From: Acidobacteriota bacterium | Lineage (GTDB): Bacteria; Acidobacteriota; Terriglobia; Acidiferrales; UBA7541 | Assembly: GCA_003223325.1 (NCBI GenBank) | Contig: QHYS01000051.1 | Coordinates: 1 to 43,267 of the forward strand | DNA length: 43,267 nucleotides | Direction: 5' to 3' | Made by a program: the position numbers and the translations under genes | Notes under the pieces: generated by a model | Told to the model about the DNA's origin: nothing | Seen by the model: the letters and a program-made list of their open reading frames with translations, nothing else | Database searches by the model: none | Shown here: positions 30,000-39,054 of the stretch, piece by piece | How positions within the stretch are numbered: position 1 is the stretch's first letter | How the letters are laid out: each line of letters starts with the position of its first letter

Positions 30000-32945
30000 A
30001 TGCAGGACCCCGTGCCAGATAAGCTCGAAGATAAGCCCGAAATTAAGGACGAACCCGCGTTCATTGCCGTTACCGGGGCGCGAGTACACAACCTCAAAAA
30101 CATCAGTCTGGAGATCCCTCACAACGCCATAACCGTGGTCACGGGCGTATCGGGATCGGGAAAATCTAGCCTGGCCTTCGATACCATCTATGCCGAAGGT
30201 CAGCGGCGCTATATCGAATCGCTCTCCGCCTACGCGCGGCAATTCCTCGAGCGCATTGAAAAGCCCGATGTCGACGAGATTTCCGGCATCGCCCCGGCCA
30301 TCGCCATCAAACAAAAGAATGCCACTCGCAACCCACGATCCACCGTCGCGACCGCCACGGAGATTTACGATTACCTGCGCCTGCTCTATGCCCGCGCCAG
30401 CCGCACGTTCTGCACGCGCTGCGGCAATGAAGTCTGCCGCGATACCATCGATTCTGTCACCATGCGCGTCCTGGCGCTCGAACCAGGCCTCAGATTCTAC
30501 GTTCTCTACCGCCTTGTCCTTCCTGAAGCCGCTAAAAAGCCGGCCTCGCGGAAGGTGGCGCGTCCCACGCCCCCGGCACCGGAGAGCGTCCAGCAAGCCT
30601 TGCTCGATCTTCAGAAGCGTGGATTCAACCGCCTTTATCAAGCAGGCCGGGTCCACGCATTCTCTTCTCCTGAAACTCTTCTCGACCTCGATTTCTCGCA
30701 ACCGATCTACGTGCTGGTGGATCGCCTCGCCGTATCGTCGGAAATCCGTTCGCGCCTGGCCGATTCCGTCGAAATCTGTTTCCGCGAAGGCAAGGGAGAA
30801 GCCATCCTGGAGTTTCTGCCCCCAGAAGCACCCTCAGAAATGCCGCCAGAAACCAACGTCGCGCCCGATTCGGCGCCCAGTCCCCTGCCCGACCGTCTCG
30901 TCTTCAGCGATCGGTTTGAGTGCAAGAAATGCGGCCTCGTGTATCAGGAGCCTGAGCCGCGCTTGTTTTCGTTCAACAATCCCTACGGCGCCTGCCCGCG
31001 TTGCCAGGGATTTGGCAATACCATCGATTTCGATCTGGACTTAGTCATCCCCGATCGCGGCAAGTCCATTAACGAAGGCGCTATTCAGCCTTGGACCAAG
31101 CCTCGTTATCGCCCGCTTTGGCAGGACCTCAAAAGGTTCGCCCGCACGCGCGGAATTCCTTTGGATGTGCCTTTCCGTGAGCTTACTGTCGAACAGAGAG
31201 AAAGCATCATCGAAGGCGATCGCGACGCAGGATTTCCTGGAGTTAAAGGCTTCTTTGCTTGGCTTGAGAGAAAGAAGTACAAGTTGCATGTTCGCGTCTT
31301 CCTCAGCCGCTACCGAGGTTATGCCACCTGCCCAGACTGCGGAGGCACGCGGCTTCGCGCCGAGGCTCGCGCGGTGCGCATCCATGGAAAATCAATTACC
31401 GAAGTCTGCTCGCTGACGATTGCCGAAGCGCGCCGGTTCTTTGATTCGCTCGAGTTGGCGCCCGAGGCGGCGGCCATAGCCGACAGGATTCTGCAGGAAA
31501 TTCAGCAGCGGCTTCGCTTTTTAGACCCAGTGGGACTCGAATATCTCACTCTCGATCGCCTTACCTCCACCCTTTCCGGTGGCGAAGCGCAGCGCATCCA
31601 GCTCGCCACGTCCTTGGGTTCTCAGTTGGTGGGCGCTCTCTACGTGCTCGATGAACCTTCCATTGGCCTGCATCCCCGCGATACGCACCGGCTGATCGAA
31701 ATTCTCAAAAGCCTCCGCGACTTAGGAAACACCATCCTCGTGGTCGAACACGATGCCGAAACGATCGCCGCCGCAGACTACGCACTCGATCTTGGACCCG
31801 GCGCCGGCGAGTTGGGGGGTAAGCTGCTTTTCTGCGGCCCGCGCCAGCATCTCCTCAATGCTCCGGACTCCCTCACGGCGCGCTATCTCAGCGGCGAACT
31901 GCGCATTCCCGTTCCTTCGCTGCGCCACAAACCTTCTCGTCGTGTTCTGCGCATATTCGGCGCGCGCGCGCATAACCTGCGCAATATCGACGTCATGTTC
32001 CCGCTAGGCACTATGGTCGCCGTGACCGGTGTCTCCGGTTCCGGCAAATCCACGCTGATCTATGACGTCCTCTACAAAGCACTCGAAGCCAAGCGCGCCG
32101 GTGTCAATTTCAAGGAACTGTGCGACCGTATCGAGGGCGATACGCTCCTCGAACAAATTGTTCTGGTCGACCAATCTCCGATCGGCCGCACTCCGAGCTC
32201 CAACCCCGCCACCTACCTGAAGGCCTTCGATTCCATACGCGAGGCCTTCGCGGCTACGCCCGACGCTAAGCGGCGTGGCTTCTGCCAGGGCGATGGCACG
32301 GTCACCGTGGAGATGCAATTTCTCGCCGATGTCGAGCTCATCTGCGAGGAATGCCGCGGCACTCGCTTCAAGAGCGCCGTGTTAGAAGTACGTTATCGCG
32401 ATAAAAACATCCACGAACTCCTTGGCCTCACGGTGCGCGAGGCCTTGCACTTCTTCGCCGGCGTGCCGCGCGTGATTTCTAAACTCAAAGTCCTCGATGA
32501 GGTAGGTCTGGGATATCTGCGCTTGGGTCAATCTGCCACCACGCTTTCCGGAGGCGAAGCGCAGCGGCTGAAGCTCGCCGCTCACCTCATTCACACCGCG
32601 AATCCCGGCGTTCTTTACATTTTCGACGAACCGACTACCGGATTGCACTTCGACGATATTCAGAAGCTTCTGACGGCCTTCCGCAAACTCCTGGACGGCG
32701 GAGCATCACTGGTGGTCATCGAGCACAATTTGGACATCATCAAATCCGCTGATTGGCTGATCGATTTAGGTCCGGAAGGCGGTGCCCAGGGAGGCACGAT
32801 CGTAGCCACGGGAACTCCCGAGCAAGTCGCGCGCAACGCGCACTCCTACACCGGCAAATATCTCGCCCGCGCGCTCAAGAATCACAATAGCGGCCGCGGC
32901 GACCCGCGGCTTTCTTCCAAAAGCAACACCGTTGCAAACGGCTAA
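30000..32945 (+). CDS. uvrA: Excinuclease ABC subunit A, with apparent loss of part of the C-terminal zinc finger
   Basis: 981 residues. The damage-recognition ATPase of nucleotide excision repair. First half: Walker A GVSGSGKSSLAF (about 45), RRYIESLSAYARQFLER, the zinc module CKKCGLVYQEPEPRLFSFNN-x-YGACPRCQGFG (about 308-345), CPDCGGTRLRAEA, signature LSGGEAQRIQLATSL and LDEPSIGLHP. Second half: GVSGSGKSTLIYDVL (about 680), DQSPIGRTPSSNPATY, the second LSGGEAQRLKLA and DEPTTGLHFDD. Near residue 758, RRGFCQGDGTVTVEMQF runs where relatives have about 16 more residues ending in FSFN-x-x-GGRCEAC; only one Cys of the first pair remains, while CEECRGTRF keeps the second pair. The zinc site important for damage-specific DNA binding would be incomplete. 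The reading frame is otherwise intact. UvrC is 4 kb downstream; uvrB is not in the window. Confidence 0.97.
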   Translation: MQDPVPDKLEDKPEIKDEPAFIAVTGARVHNLKNISLEIPHNAITVVTGVSGSGKSSLAFDTIYAEGQRRYIESLSAYARQFLERIEKPDVDEISGIAPAIAIKQKNATRNPRSTVATATEIYDYLRLLYARASRTFCTRCGNEVCRDTIDSVTMRVLALEPGLRFYVLYRLVLPEAAKKPASRKVARPTPPAPESVQQALLDLQKRGFNRLYQAGRVHAFSSPETLLDLDFSQPIYVLVDRLAVSSEIRSRLADSVEICFREGKGEAILEFLPPEAPSEMPPETNVAPDSAPSPLPDRLVFSDRFECKKCGLVYQEPEPRLFSFNNPYGACPRCQGFGNTIDFDLDLVIPDRGKSINEGAIQPWTKPRYRPLWQDLKRFARTRGIPLDVPFRELTVEQRESIIEGDRDAGFPGVKGFFAWLERKKYKLHVRVFLSRYRGYATCPDCGGTRLRAEARAVRIHGKSITEVCSLTIAEARRFFDSLELAPEAAAIADRILQEIQQRLRFLDPVGLEYLTLDRLTSTLSGGEAQRIQLATSLGSQLVGALYVLDEPSIGLHPRDTHRLIEILKSLRDLGNTILVVEHDAETIAAADYALDLGPGAGELGGKLLFCGPRQHLLNAPDSLTARYLSGELRIPVPSLRHKPSRRVLRIFGARAHNLRNIDVMFPLGTMVAVTGVSGSGKSTLIYDVLYKALEAKRAGVNFKELCDRIEGDTLLEQIVLVDQSPIGRTPSSNPATYLKAFDSIREAFAATPDAKRRGFCQGDGTVTVEMQFLADVELICEECRGTRFKSAVLEVRYRDKNIHELLGLTVREALHFFAGVPRVISKLKVLDEVGLGYLRLGQSATTLSGGEAQRLKLAAHLIHTANPGVLYIFDEPTTGLHFDDIQKLLTAFRKLLDGGASLVVIEHNLDIIKSADWLIDLGPEGGAQGGTIVATGTPEQVARNAHSYTGKYLARALKNHNSGRGDPRLSSKSNTVANG

Positions 32946-33283
32946 CACGCCGACCGAGGGTTTAAACCGAGCGCGTGTACGACTCACACCCGGCCTTCAG
33001 CGCGGCAGTCTTCCCCTGCGAATTCTCTGGGTCGCGGTCTTGAAACGCGACACTAATCGCCCCGAATGCCCTCATCCCGAGGGCGCGACCGGGTCCCCGG
33101 CACGCGTCGGTTTCACGGTGCTGGGGTGGAAGCCCGATGGATCTGCTTTCGCCTTTTCGGTTGCTCCATCCTTCGCATTTTGTGCGAAGAGGGGGTCCAG
33201 CGTTTTGTGGGTCGCGGCTTTAGCCGCGACATTAGTCCGCCTCGGGCGGACGAAGAGCTAATCGAAATCTCGTCGAGCTCGCC
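32946..33283. repeat. Repeat-rich spacer: two copies of a hairpin element
   Basis: Copy 1 (33029-33061) has GTCGCG...CGCGAC followed by ACTAATCGCC. Copy 2 (33209-33241) has the perfect stem GTCGCGGCT-TT-AGCCGCGAC (33211-33230), ATTAGTCCGCC, then GTCCGCC-TCG-GGCGGAC (33235-33251). The two copies align from GGGTCGCGG to TCxGCC. Near 33069 a CATCCCGAG piece resembles the other dispersed element. No gene is visible in the stretch. Confidence 0.6.
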
Positions 33284-33364
33284 CTGGTTGCTCTTTCCCT
33301 GTCATCGCACGGCTGGGCGGCACCTCGGCAGGGCCCTCGCTCAGCATCACTAGGCTCGCGATCT

Positions 33365-34606
33365 TTGCAACCAAAACCACAGCAAAGTTCCAGCCCGAGC
33401 GCAGACGCTCTCGCGCCGCTGCTCGCACAGGCCCAAGACGCGCTCGACCACAAGGACTTCGCCGCTGCCATTCCTTTGCTTGAAAAAATCGCCTCCGCCA
33501 AACCCAGCGATGCACTCCCTCACTTTGAACTTGGATTCGCCTATTCTGGTCTGAAGAAAAATCCAGAAGCCATCGCCGAGTATCGCAAGGCCATTTCGCT
33601 CGACCCCAATCTCGCCCCGGCGTATTTGAACCTGGGAATCGCGCTGCTCGACTCCGATCCTGCCGTGGCAGCCGAATCTCTTCGGCGTGCCACGGAACTT
33701 TTGCCCGATCAGGACCGCCCGATCTATCTGTTGGGAGAGGCCCTCGAACGCAGTGGCAAGCGTTCCGAGTCCATCGAGCAATATCGCGCCGCAGCGGCGC
33801 TTGTACCCAAGGACGATGCCGTTCTCTTTGCGCTCGCACGGACACTGCTAGCCGGCGGGCAAACCTCCGCCGCCGAATCTGATTTTCGCCAATTACTCGC
33901 TCTCAGGCCCGATTCCGCGCCTGGCCGACTCGGCTTGGCCGAATCCCTGCTCCGCCAGCAGAAGACCGCCGAGGCCGTTGACCTCCTCGTCGATTATCTG
34001 CAGAAGGTCCCCGATGACCGCCACGCCCGCTTCGAGCGCGCCGTGGCCTTGCAGGATCTGAACCGCTTCGACGAGTCCCTCAGAGAGTTGGATCGGCTCG
34101 ACCAGGGCGAGGTGCCCGCCGCTGAATCTCTCAAGCTTCGCGGCAGCATCTATCTGCAGCAGAAGAAGTGGACCGAAGCCAATTCCTCGTTCGAGAGAGT
34201 GCTATCCGCTTCGCCCGACGATGCTCAACTACATCTCTGGATGGGCCGGACAAAAATGGAATTGCATGATTACCCCGCGGCGGAAAAGGAATTGCTGCGC
34301 GCTCTCGAATTAGCGCCGGCGAATTCCGATGCCCTACGCCAGCTCGTTGGTGTCTACTACTTGGCTGCCCAGTACGAGGCCACGCTTTCCACTCTGGATC
34401 TTCTTGCACAACGCGAAACACCGGCCCCGCTAGACTGGTTTTTTCGCGCCTTGTCGTGCGATAAACTAAGGCGGAAACCCGAAGCCGCCGCCGCATATCA
34501 AAAGTTTCTCGAATTGGATCGAGGCGAACGTCCCGACCAAGAATTCCAGGCGCAAGCGCGGCTGAAACTTCTGCTGCGCGAGTTAGGCAGAGGTCCGAGG
34601 AAATAA
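33365..34606 (+). CDS. TPR-repeat protein, probable exported, N-terminus uncertain
   Basis: 413 codons from TTG 33365. About ten tetratricopeptide repeats, e.g. ALPHFELGFAYSGLKKNPEA, APAYLNLGIALLDSDPAVAA, RPIYLLGEALERSGKRSESI, ESLKLRGSIYLQQKKWTEAN, AQLHLWMGRTKMELHDYPAA. These form a protein-binding superhelix. In the same frame, upstream of the TTG, a clear signal peptide is encoded: LVALSLSSHGWAAPRQG from 33284. Between it and the TAG at 33233 there is no ATG, GTG or TTG, and the stretch consists of the right hairpin of a repeat element. So the gene either starts at a CTG, or lost its start codon to the repeat. Partner unknown. Confidence 0.8.
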   Translation: MQPKPQQSSSPSADALAPLLAQAQDALDHKDFAAAIPLLEKIASAKPSDALPHFELGFAYSGLKKNPEAIAEYRKAISLDPNLAPAYLNLGIALLDSDPAVAAESLRRATELLPDQDRPIYLLGEALERSGKRSESIEQYRAAAALVPKDDAVLFALARTLLAGGQTSAAESDFRQLLALRPDSAPGRLGLAESLLRQQKTAEAVDLLVDYLQKVPDDRHARFERAVALQDLNRFDESLRELDRLDQGEVPAAESLKLRGSIYLQQKKWTEANSSFERVLSASPDDAQLHLWMGRTKMELHDYPAAEKELLRALELAPANSDALRQLVGVYYLAAQYEATLSTLDLLAQRETPAPLDWFFRALSCDKLRRKPEAAAAYQKFLELDRGERPDQEFQAQARLKLLLRELGRGPRK

Positions 34607-34831
34607 TTGCAAGGGAAAGGCACCCTCTTCCCCGCGAACGTGTCCTCATCGCGGAAAGGTTACGGAGCGGCGAAAGTCTACCTCCAGGTTGAGCTTTCGC
34701 CGCAACGCAGATGTGCGCCTTTGCTACGGAACAAAGAGCAGCTTCGTATCGCGACTGGGTGGTGCTTTCGCTCTACAAGACTGGCTCGGCCTCCCCGTCA
34801 TGGCCACAGATTTTTCAGTTCCCTTTTAATC
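34607..34831 (+). other. Spacer, possible 5' extension of the next gene
   Basis: Open in the frame of the next gene but without a recognisable product. RHGHRFFSSLLI directly before ATG 34832 would make a better signal peptide n-region, so the true start may lie here at a non-ATG codon. Confidence 0.35.
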
Positions 34832-35302
34832 ATGACGAGCGTCGCCCTTTGCGCCTGCCTGAGTGTTACCGCTGCCGAGCAGGAATCGCGCGAGAAGTAT
34901 GAGGCGCAATTTCAATTAGAACGTGATCCCGTGGCCAAGGCCAAAATACTCGCCAAGTGGGGTCGCCTCGAGATTGACCAGGCACGCGCGGATTTAAAGG
35001 CAGATAGAGAGGAGCAGTCTCTTGCTGACCTCGAGCGCTACCGCGACCAGGTGGAGGGCACGGTTCAGGCGCTCTCGTCCACTGGCGTGAATGCGGAGCA
35101 GCACCCCGCCGGCTTCAAAGAGCTGCAAATCAGCCTTCGCGAAACGCTTCGGCGCATCGATGAACTGATCCTTCAGCTTCCGCTGGATAAGAGGCCCTGG
35201 TTCCAGGCGGTGCGCTCGGATTTGACCAAGTCCCAAAATTCCCTTATCGAGGCGCTCTTTCCGACCTTAGGCGATAGACGATCAAAGAAAGGAGATCCAT
35301 GA
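34832..35302 (+). CDS. Exported helical protein of unknown function, first of a coupled trio
   Basis: 156 residues from ATG 34832: a short hydrophobic leader (MTSVALCACLSVTAAE) then a highly charged helical protein, with KYEAQFQLERDPVAKAKILA, GRLEIDQARADLKADREEQS and QISLRETLRRIDELILQLPL. It looks like a coiled-coil or helical-bundle periplasmic protein. The leader lacks basic residues unless translation begins a little upstream. Its TGA overlaps the next start (ATGA), indicating coupling with two further genes. No family recognised. Confidence 0.6.
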   Translation: MTSVALCACLSVTAAEQESREKYEAQFQLERDPVAKAKILAKWGRLEIDQARADLKADREEQSLADLERYRDQVEGTVQALSSTGVNAEQHPAGFKELQISLRETLRRIDELILQLPLDKRPWFQAVRSDLTKSQNSLIEALFPTLGDRRSKKGDP

Positions 35303-35838
35303 TGAAGACCGCAATGCGTGCTCTGCCGTTCGTGCTTGCATCATTTCTATGCGCCTCCGGACTCGCTGCCGCCGTCTCTCCGGATTTCGCCCAAAAGAAG
35401 GACTATCTGTCGGAGTCCGAAGCGGACAAGATTCGTGATGCGGAAACCACTTCGGAGCGGATCAAGCTGTTCATCTCCTTCGCCGCCGATCGCATCAAGA
35501 AGCTGCAGTACGAATTCGCCCATCCCGGCGAATTGCACCGCGAAGAGCGCATCAACGCTCTGATCAATGCTTATGCCGGCTGCATCGATGACAGTTCGGA
35601 CTTGATTCAGCTTGGAGTCAATAAGCAGCAGGACATCCGCGATGCGATCAAGGAAATGCAAAGCCGCGCGCCCGAATTTCTGACGTACTTGAAAGAGTTA
35701 TCCGCGAAAGGTCAGGCCGTGGGGTCCTACAAAGACAATCTGAATGACGCCATCGACGCTACCAACGACGCTATCAGGGACGCGGCGGAGGCCATCAAAG
35801 AGAATGCTCCGCCTCCGGTGCGTCGCAGACCGCAATGA
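35299..35838 (+). CDS. Exported helical protein of unknown function, second of the trio
   Basis: 179 residues with a signal peptide (MMKTAMRALPFVLASFLCAS, cut near GLAAA). The mature part is helical and charged: KKDYLSESEADKIRDAETTS, RIKLFISFAADRIKKLQYEF, NALINAYAGCIDDSSDLIQL, then AIDATNDAIRDAAEAIKENA and a Pro-Arg tail. RIKLFI and DRIKKLQYEF recur in exported acidobacterial proteins of similar length; no function is known. AGGAGAT precedes the ATG. It overlaps the genes on both sides by 4 bases. Confidence 0.7.
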   Translation: MMKTAMRALPFVLASFLCASGLAAAVSPDFAQKKDYLSESEADKIRDAETTSERIKLFISFAADRIKKLQYEFAHPGELHREERINALINAYAGCIDDSSDLIQLGVNKQQDIRDAIKEMQSRAPEFLTYLKELSAKGQAVGSYKDNLNDAIDATNDAIRDAAEAIKENAPPPVRRRPQ

Positions 35839-36551
35839 GACGCGCATCCGAACGTCCCAGTCCCGTTTCCGGAGGCGCCGCGATCTTTCAAAGGGTTTAT
35901 ACGCGTTTGGGTTGCCGGGGGCGTCCGCCGCGCTTTGAAGTGGAATTTTATCCTTACGCCAATTTGATGCACACCATACGCCTGCGAGAAGAAGCCGCTC
36001 ACGTGCGCTTGTCGGATGCCTTGCGCGGGGCGCCCTCGGCGGTTCTGGAATCGGCCGCGGCGATTCTCCTGTCGCGCATTTATCGGCGGCGCGCGCCCAG
36101 CGAAATCCTTGGCGCCTATCGCCAATTTGTCCTCTTGCCACGGACTCGGCGGCGCGTTGCCGCGCTTCGCTGCGCCCGAGGCCGCCGCGTCCAGACCGGA
36201 CCTCGCGGACACATTTACGATCTCGCGCCGATGTTCACCGGCCTCAACCGGCGGTATTTCGGCGGGCGGCTGCATCGTCCGAGGCTTGGCTGGAGCAACC
36301 GGACCTGGCGGGCACAATTCGGCTGCTTCGATCCGGCGCTCGATCAGATCGTTATGAGCCGCTGGCTGGACCGATCCTCCGTACCGCGCTACGCCGTCGA
36401 ATACGTGCTCTTCCACGAAATGCTCCACGTGAAGCATCCACTGCGCGCGGCTCGATGCGGGATCGAAGCCCATTCCTTGAGATTTCGGCTGGAAGAAAAG
36501 CGGTATGCAAATTACGACCGCGCCCGGAAGTTTCTCGACCGTTTACCCTGA
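35835..36551 (+). CDS. SprT-like zinc metalloprotease-fold protein
   Basis: 238 residues, basic, no signal peptide. The active-site helix VEYVLFHEMLHVKHPL contains HExxH (about residue 195), and further features are LNRRYFGGRLHRPRLGWSNR and FGCFDPALDQIVMSRWLD, matching the SprT/M48-like core where a third ligand follows the helix. Related proteins act on DNA-protein crosslinks or other substrates, but the short bacterial ones are uncharacterised. The 4-base overlap with the upstream exported protein is odd for a cytoplasmic enzyme. Its last 9 bases overlap the convergent TPR gene. Confidence 0.75.
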   Translation: MRRASERPSPVSGGAAIFQRVYTRLGCRGRPPRFEVEFYPYANLMHTIRLREEAAHVRLSDALRGAPSAVLESAAAILLSRIYRRRAPSEILGAYRQFVLLPRTRRRVAALRCARGRRVQTGPRGHIYDLAPMFTGLNRRYFGGRLHRPRLGWSNRTWRAQFGCFDPALDQIVMSRWLDRSSVPRYAVEYVLFHEMLHVKHPLRAARCGIEAHSLRFRLEEKRYANYDRARKFLDRLP

Positions 36552-36992
36552 CTTTTGTTTCGAGGGCGCATGCCCGGATTGGCTTTCCAGCTTTTCGATG
36601 TGTTTGAGGATTTTCTCGCGGTCGGGTGCGGTGCGATAAACTTCCAGATACTTTCGATAAGCAGCCAAGGCCTTATCCACTTCTCCTTTTCGCTCGTAGG
36701 CCTCTCCCAGAAGAGAGTACGGCCGCGCTAACTTCGGCTGAAAGTGCGTGGCATCCTGGAAACGCTCGATCGCCGCGTCGTAGTTTCCGCGTTTCAGGTA
36801 GAACGTGCCGATCTCGACGCTTTTATCCGCTCGCAACGGATCGTACGTAGGCTCGGTAGGAGCAAGCGGAGGTTCCGGATCCGTGTATGGCGGCGCCGGC
36901 CCTTTGTCGAGCGCGGATTCCTGAGCCGCGGCCGGCCTCGCGGCAAAGCATGAAACCAGTAGCGCTGCGATTACCGCGAAAACCACTTTCAT
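36543..36992 (-). CDS. Exported TPR protein
   Basis: 149 residues from ATG 36992. Signal peptide MKVVFAVIAALLVSCFAARP with a cut near AAAQE (the Cys in VSCFA does not fit a lipobox well). A Pro-rich linker (PPYTDPEPPLAPTEPTYDPL) is followed by two tetratricopeptide repeats: VEIGTFYLKRGNYDAAIERF and ARPYSLLGEAYERKGEVDKA, then YRKYLEVY. Probably a periplasmic assembly or scaffold protein. Alternative starts upstream at 37022 or 37109 would put the signal too far inside. It converges with the SprT-like gene and diverges from uvrC. Confidence 0.8.
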   Translation of the reverse strand: MKVVFAVIAALLVSCFAARPAAAQESALDKGPAPPYTDPEPPLAPTEPTYDPLRADKSVEIGTFYLKRGNYDAAIERFQDATHFQPKLARPYSLLGEAYERKGEVDKALAAYRKYLEVYRTAPDREKILKHIEKLESQSGHAPSKQKSG

Positions 36993-37123
36993 GACATGCA
37001 TTCGATGCCACGCGCTTCGCATGGTTTTCGCAGGTGTGATTCGCTTTGCTATCATGAATGTTGCCTGCGGCACGAGATTCCCGGCCGTCGGGAACTCCCC
37101 TGCTGACAATTGTAACTCCGTCC

Positions 37124-38980
37124 ATGGAACTCCGGGAAAAAGTCGCCAATCTTCCCCATGACGCCGGTGTCTATCTTTTCAAGGACGCGCTCGGCGGCAT
37201 TCTCTACGTCGGCAAGGCCCGCGCGCTGCGGTCGCGCGTGCGTTCCTATTTCCTGGAAACGAGAGGGGCCGATGCGAAGACCGGATCGCTGGTGCGGGAA
37301 ATTGCCGATGTGGACTACATCGTCGTCGATAACGAACGTGAAGCTCTGGCGCTCGAAAATAATCTCATCAAGCAGTATCAGCCGAAATTCAATGTACTGC
37401 TGCGGGACGACAAGACCTATCCCTACATCCGATTCACCGCATTTGAAAAATACCCCCGCGTCTACGTGACGCGCCGGCTGCGCAAAGACGGCTCGATCTA
37501 TTTCGGCCCCTTTTTCCCGCACAGCCTCGCCTACCGCATCGTTCATTTCATTCACAAACACTTCCGCATTCCTTCTTGTACGGTGGACCTGACGAGACAA
37601 CATCCGCGCCCTTGCCTGCAATATTACATTCAGCGATGCTGGGGCCCTTGCGTTGCTGGTCTTGTTTCGGACGAGAAATACGCAGAGGCGGCGCGGGACA
37701 CGCGCACCTTTCTGGAAGGCCGCCGCCACGATCTGCTGGTCAGCCTCCGCGCTCGCATGATGCAAGCCTCCGAAGGACAGCGCTATGAACAGGCCGCGGG
37801 CTACCGCGACCTCCTCCACACTCTCGAAGAGATCGAGGAGCGCCAAAAGATCGCCGCTGCTGCCGGCGACGACACCGACGTGCTCGCTTGGTATGCCGAG
37901 CCTCCCCAGGTCGCCGTAAATCTCTTTCATATTCGCGCGGGCCGCGTGGTCGATCGCCGCGACTTTTATTGGGAAGACCTCGACCAATTCGATCCCGACG
38001 AATTTCTTCCCTCGGTGCTCAAACAGCTTTACCTCGACGCTGCCTATCTCCCGCGAGCGATTCACGTCATGCGCGATTTCGAGGACCACCAGTTGCTCGA
38101 AGGAATCCTTTCCGAGCGCGCCGAAACCCTGAACCTGCCCTACCGCCATGTGGAGATCGCCGTGCCGCAACGCGGCCCGAAACACGCCTTCCTGGATTTG
38201 GTGGAAAAAAATGCGCGCCATTCTTTCGAGCAGCGCTTCCGTGTGCTCAAGCCCAACTCAAAAGCCATTGCCGAGGCTCTGGAGTCCGCTCTGAACCTTC
38301 CCGCTCCTCCCAGACGCATCGAGAGCTTTGATATTTCCCATCTTCAGGGCACCGACACCGTCGCCTCCATGGTGGTCTGGGAAAACGGGTGCATGCGTAA
38401 ATCCGATTACCGCAAGTTCATCATTCGCGGAGAATGGGGTAACGACGATTTCGCCAGCATGCGCGAAGTGCTGGAACGCCGCTACCGCCGCGTGCAGAGC
38501 GAACAAAAAGAAATGCCCGGCCTGATTCTCATTGACGGCGGGCTGGGACAACTCCACGCCGCCGCGCAAGCCTTGGAAAAGCTGGAAATCATCAATCAGC
38601 CGGTGGCGGCAATCGCCAAACAGGAAGAGATTCTGTTCATCCTCGGCCAGGAGGACGAACCGATCCGCTTGGAAAGACATTCGCCGTTGCTGCATCTGAT
38701 TCAGCAGGTCCGCGACGAAACGCACCGCTTCGCCGTCGGTTTTCACCGGCAACGCCGCTCTCGCAGAACCTTGAAAGCGGAACTCGACGAAATTCCCGGC
38801 GTCGGTTCGCGAACCGTGCAGAAGCTGCTGCGAGAATTTGGAAGCATCGCCCGCCTGCGACTGGCCAGTGCCGAAGACCTCTCCCGGGTGGTATCGCGGC
38901 CGGTTGCCGCGCGCATCGCCGAACATCTTCATGGAAATCAACTCAGCAGCAGTGCACAAAAACCGGACCCGGCAGCCTGA
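37124..38980 (+). CDS. uvrC: Excinuclease ABC subunit C
   Basis: 618 residues. The N-terminal GIY-YIG nuclease domain has GVYLFKDALGGILYVGKARA with Tyr, Arg and later the Glu in EREALALENNLI. A UVR (UvrB-binding) helix follows near 200-240 (EGQRYEQAAGYRDLLHTL). The RNase H-like second nuclease has IESFDISHLQGTDTVASMVV and LILIDGGLGQLHAA. Two helix-hairpin-helix motifs end it (IPGVGSRTVQKLLREFG). It makes both incisions in nucleotide excision repair. ATG 37124 gives the family N-terminus; longer reading to 37058 is unlike UvrC. Confidence 0.96.
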   Translation: MELREKVANLPHDAGVYLFKDALGGILYVGKARALRSRVRSYFLETRGADAKTGSLVREIADVDYIVVDNEREALALENNLIKQYQPKFNVLLRDDKTYPYIRFTAFEKYPRVYVTRRLRKDGSIYFGPFFPHSLAYRIVHFIHKHFRIPSCTVDLTRQHPRPCLQYYIQRCWGPCVAGLVSDEKYAEAARDTRTFLEGRRHDLLVSLRARMMQASEGQRYEQAAGYRDLLHTLEEIEERQKIAAAAGDDTDVLAWYAEPPQVAVNLFHIRAGRVVDRRDFYWEDLDQFDPDEFLPSVLKQLYLDAAYLPRAIHVMRDFEDHQLLEGILSERAETLNLPYRHVEIAVPQRGPKHAFLDLVEKNARHSFEQRFRVLKPNSKAIAEALESALNLPAPPRRIESFDISHLQGTDTVASMVVWENGCMRKSDYRKFIIRGEWGNDDFASMREVLERRYRRVQSEQKEMPGLILIDGGLGQLHAAAQALEKLEIINQPVAAIAKQEEILFILGQEDEPIRLERHSPLLHLIQQVRDETHRFAVGFHRQRRSRRTLKAELDEIPGVGSRTVQKLLREFGSIARLRLASAEDLSRVVSRPVAARIAEHLHGNQLSSSAQKPDPAA

Positions 38981-39054
38981 TGTATCCTTTGCTACGCTTT
39001 CTTGCATCGAAGAAATGGGTGTGTTAGGTTGAGCCGCACGGGGGGGTTAGTCGA

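Noticed and set aside
29736-30701. 321-codon minus-strand open frame opposite uvrA
   Set aside because: Mirror of the uvrA coding strand; its sequence shows no family signature.
37052-38221. 389-codon minus-strand open frame opposite uvrC
   Set aside because: Antisense shadow of uvrC, with no domain of its own.
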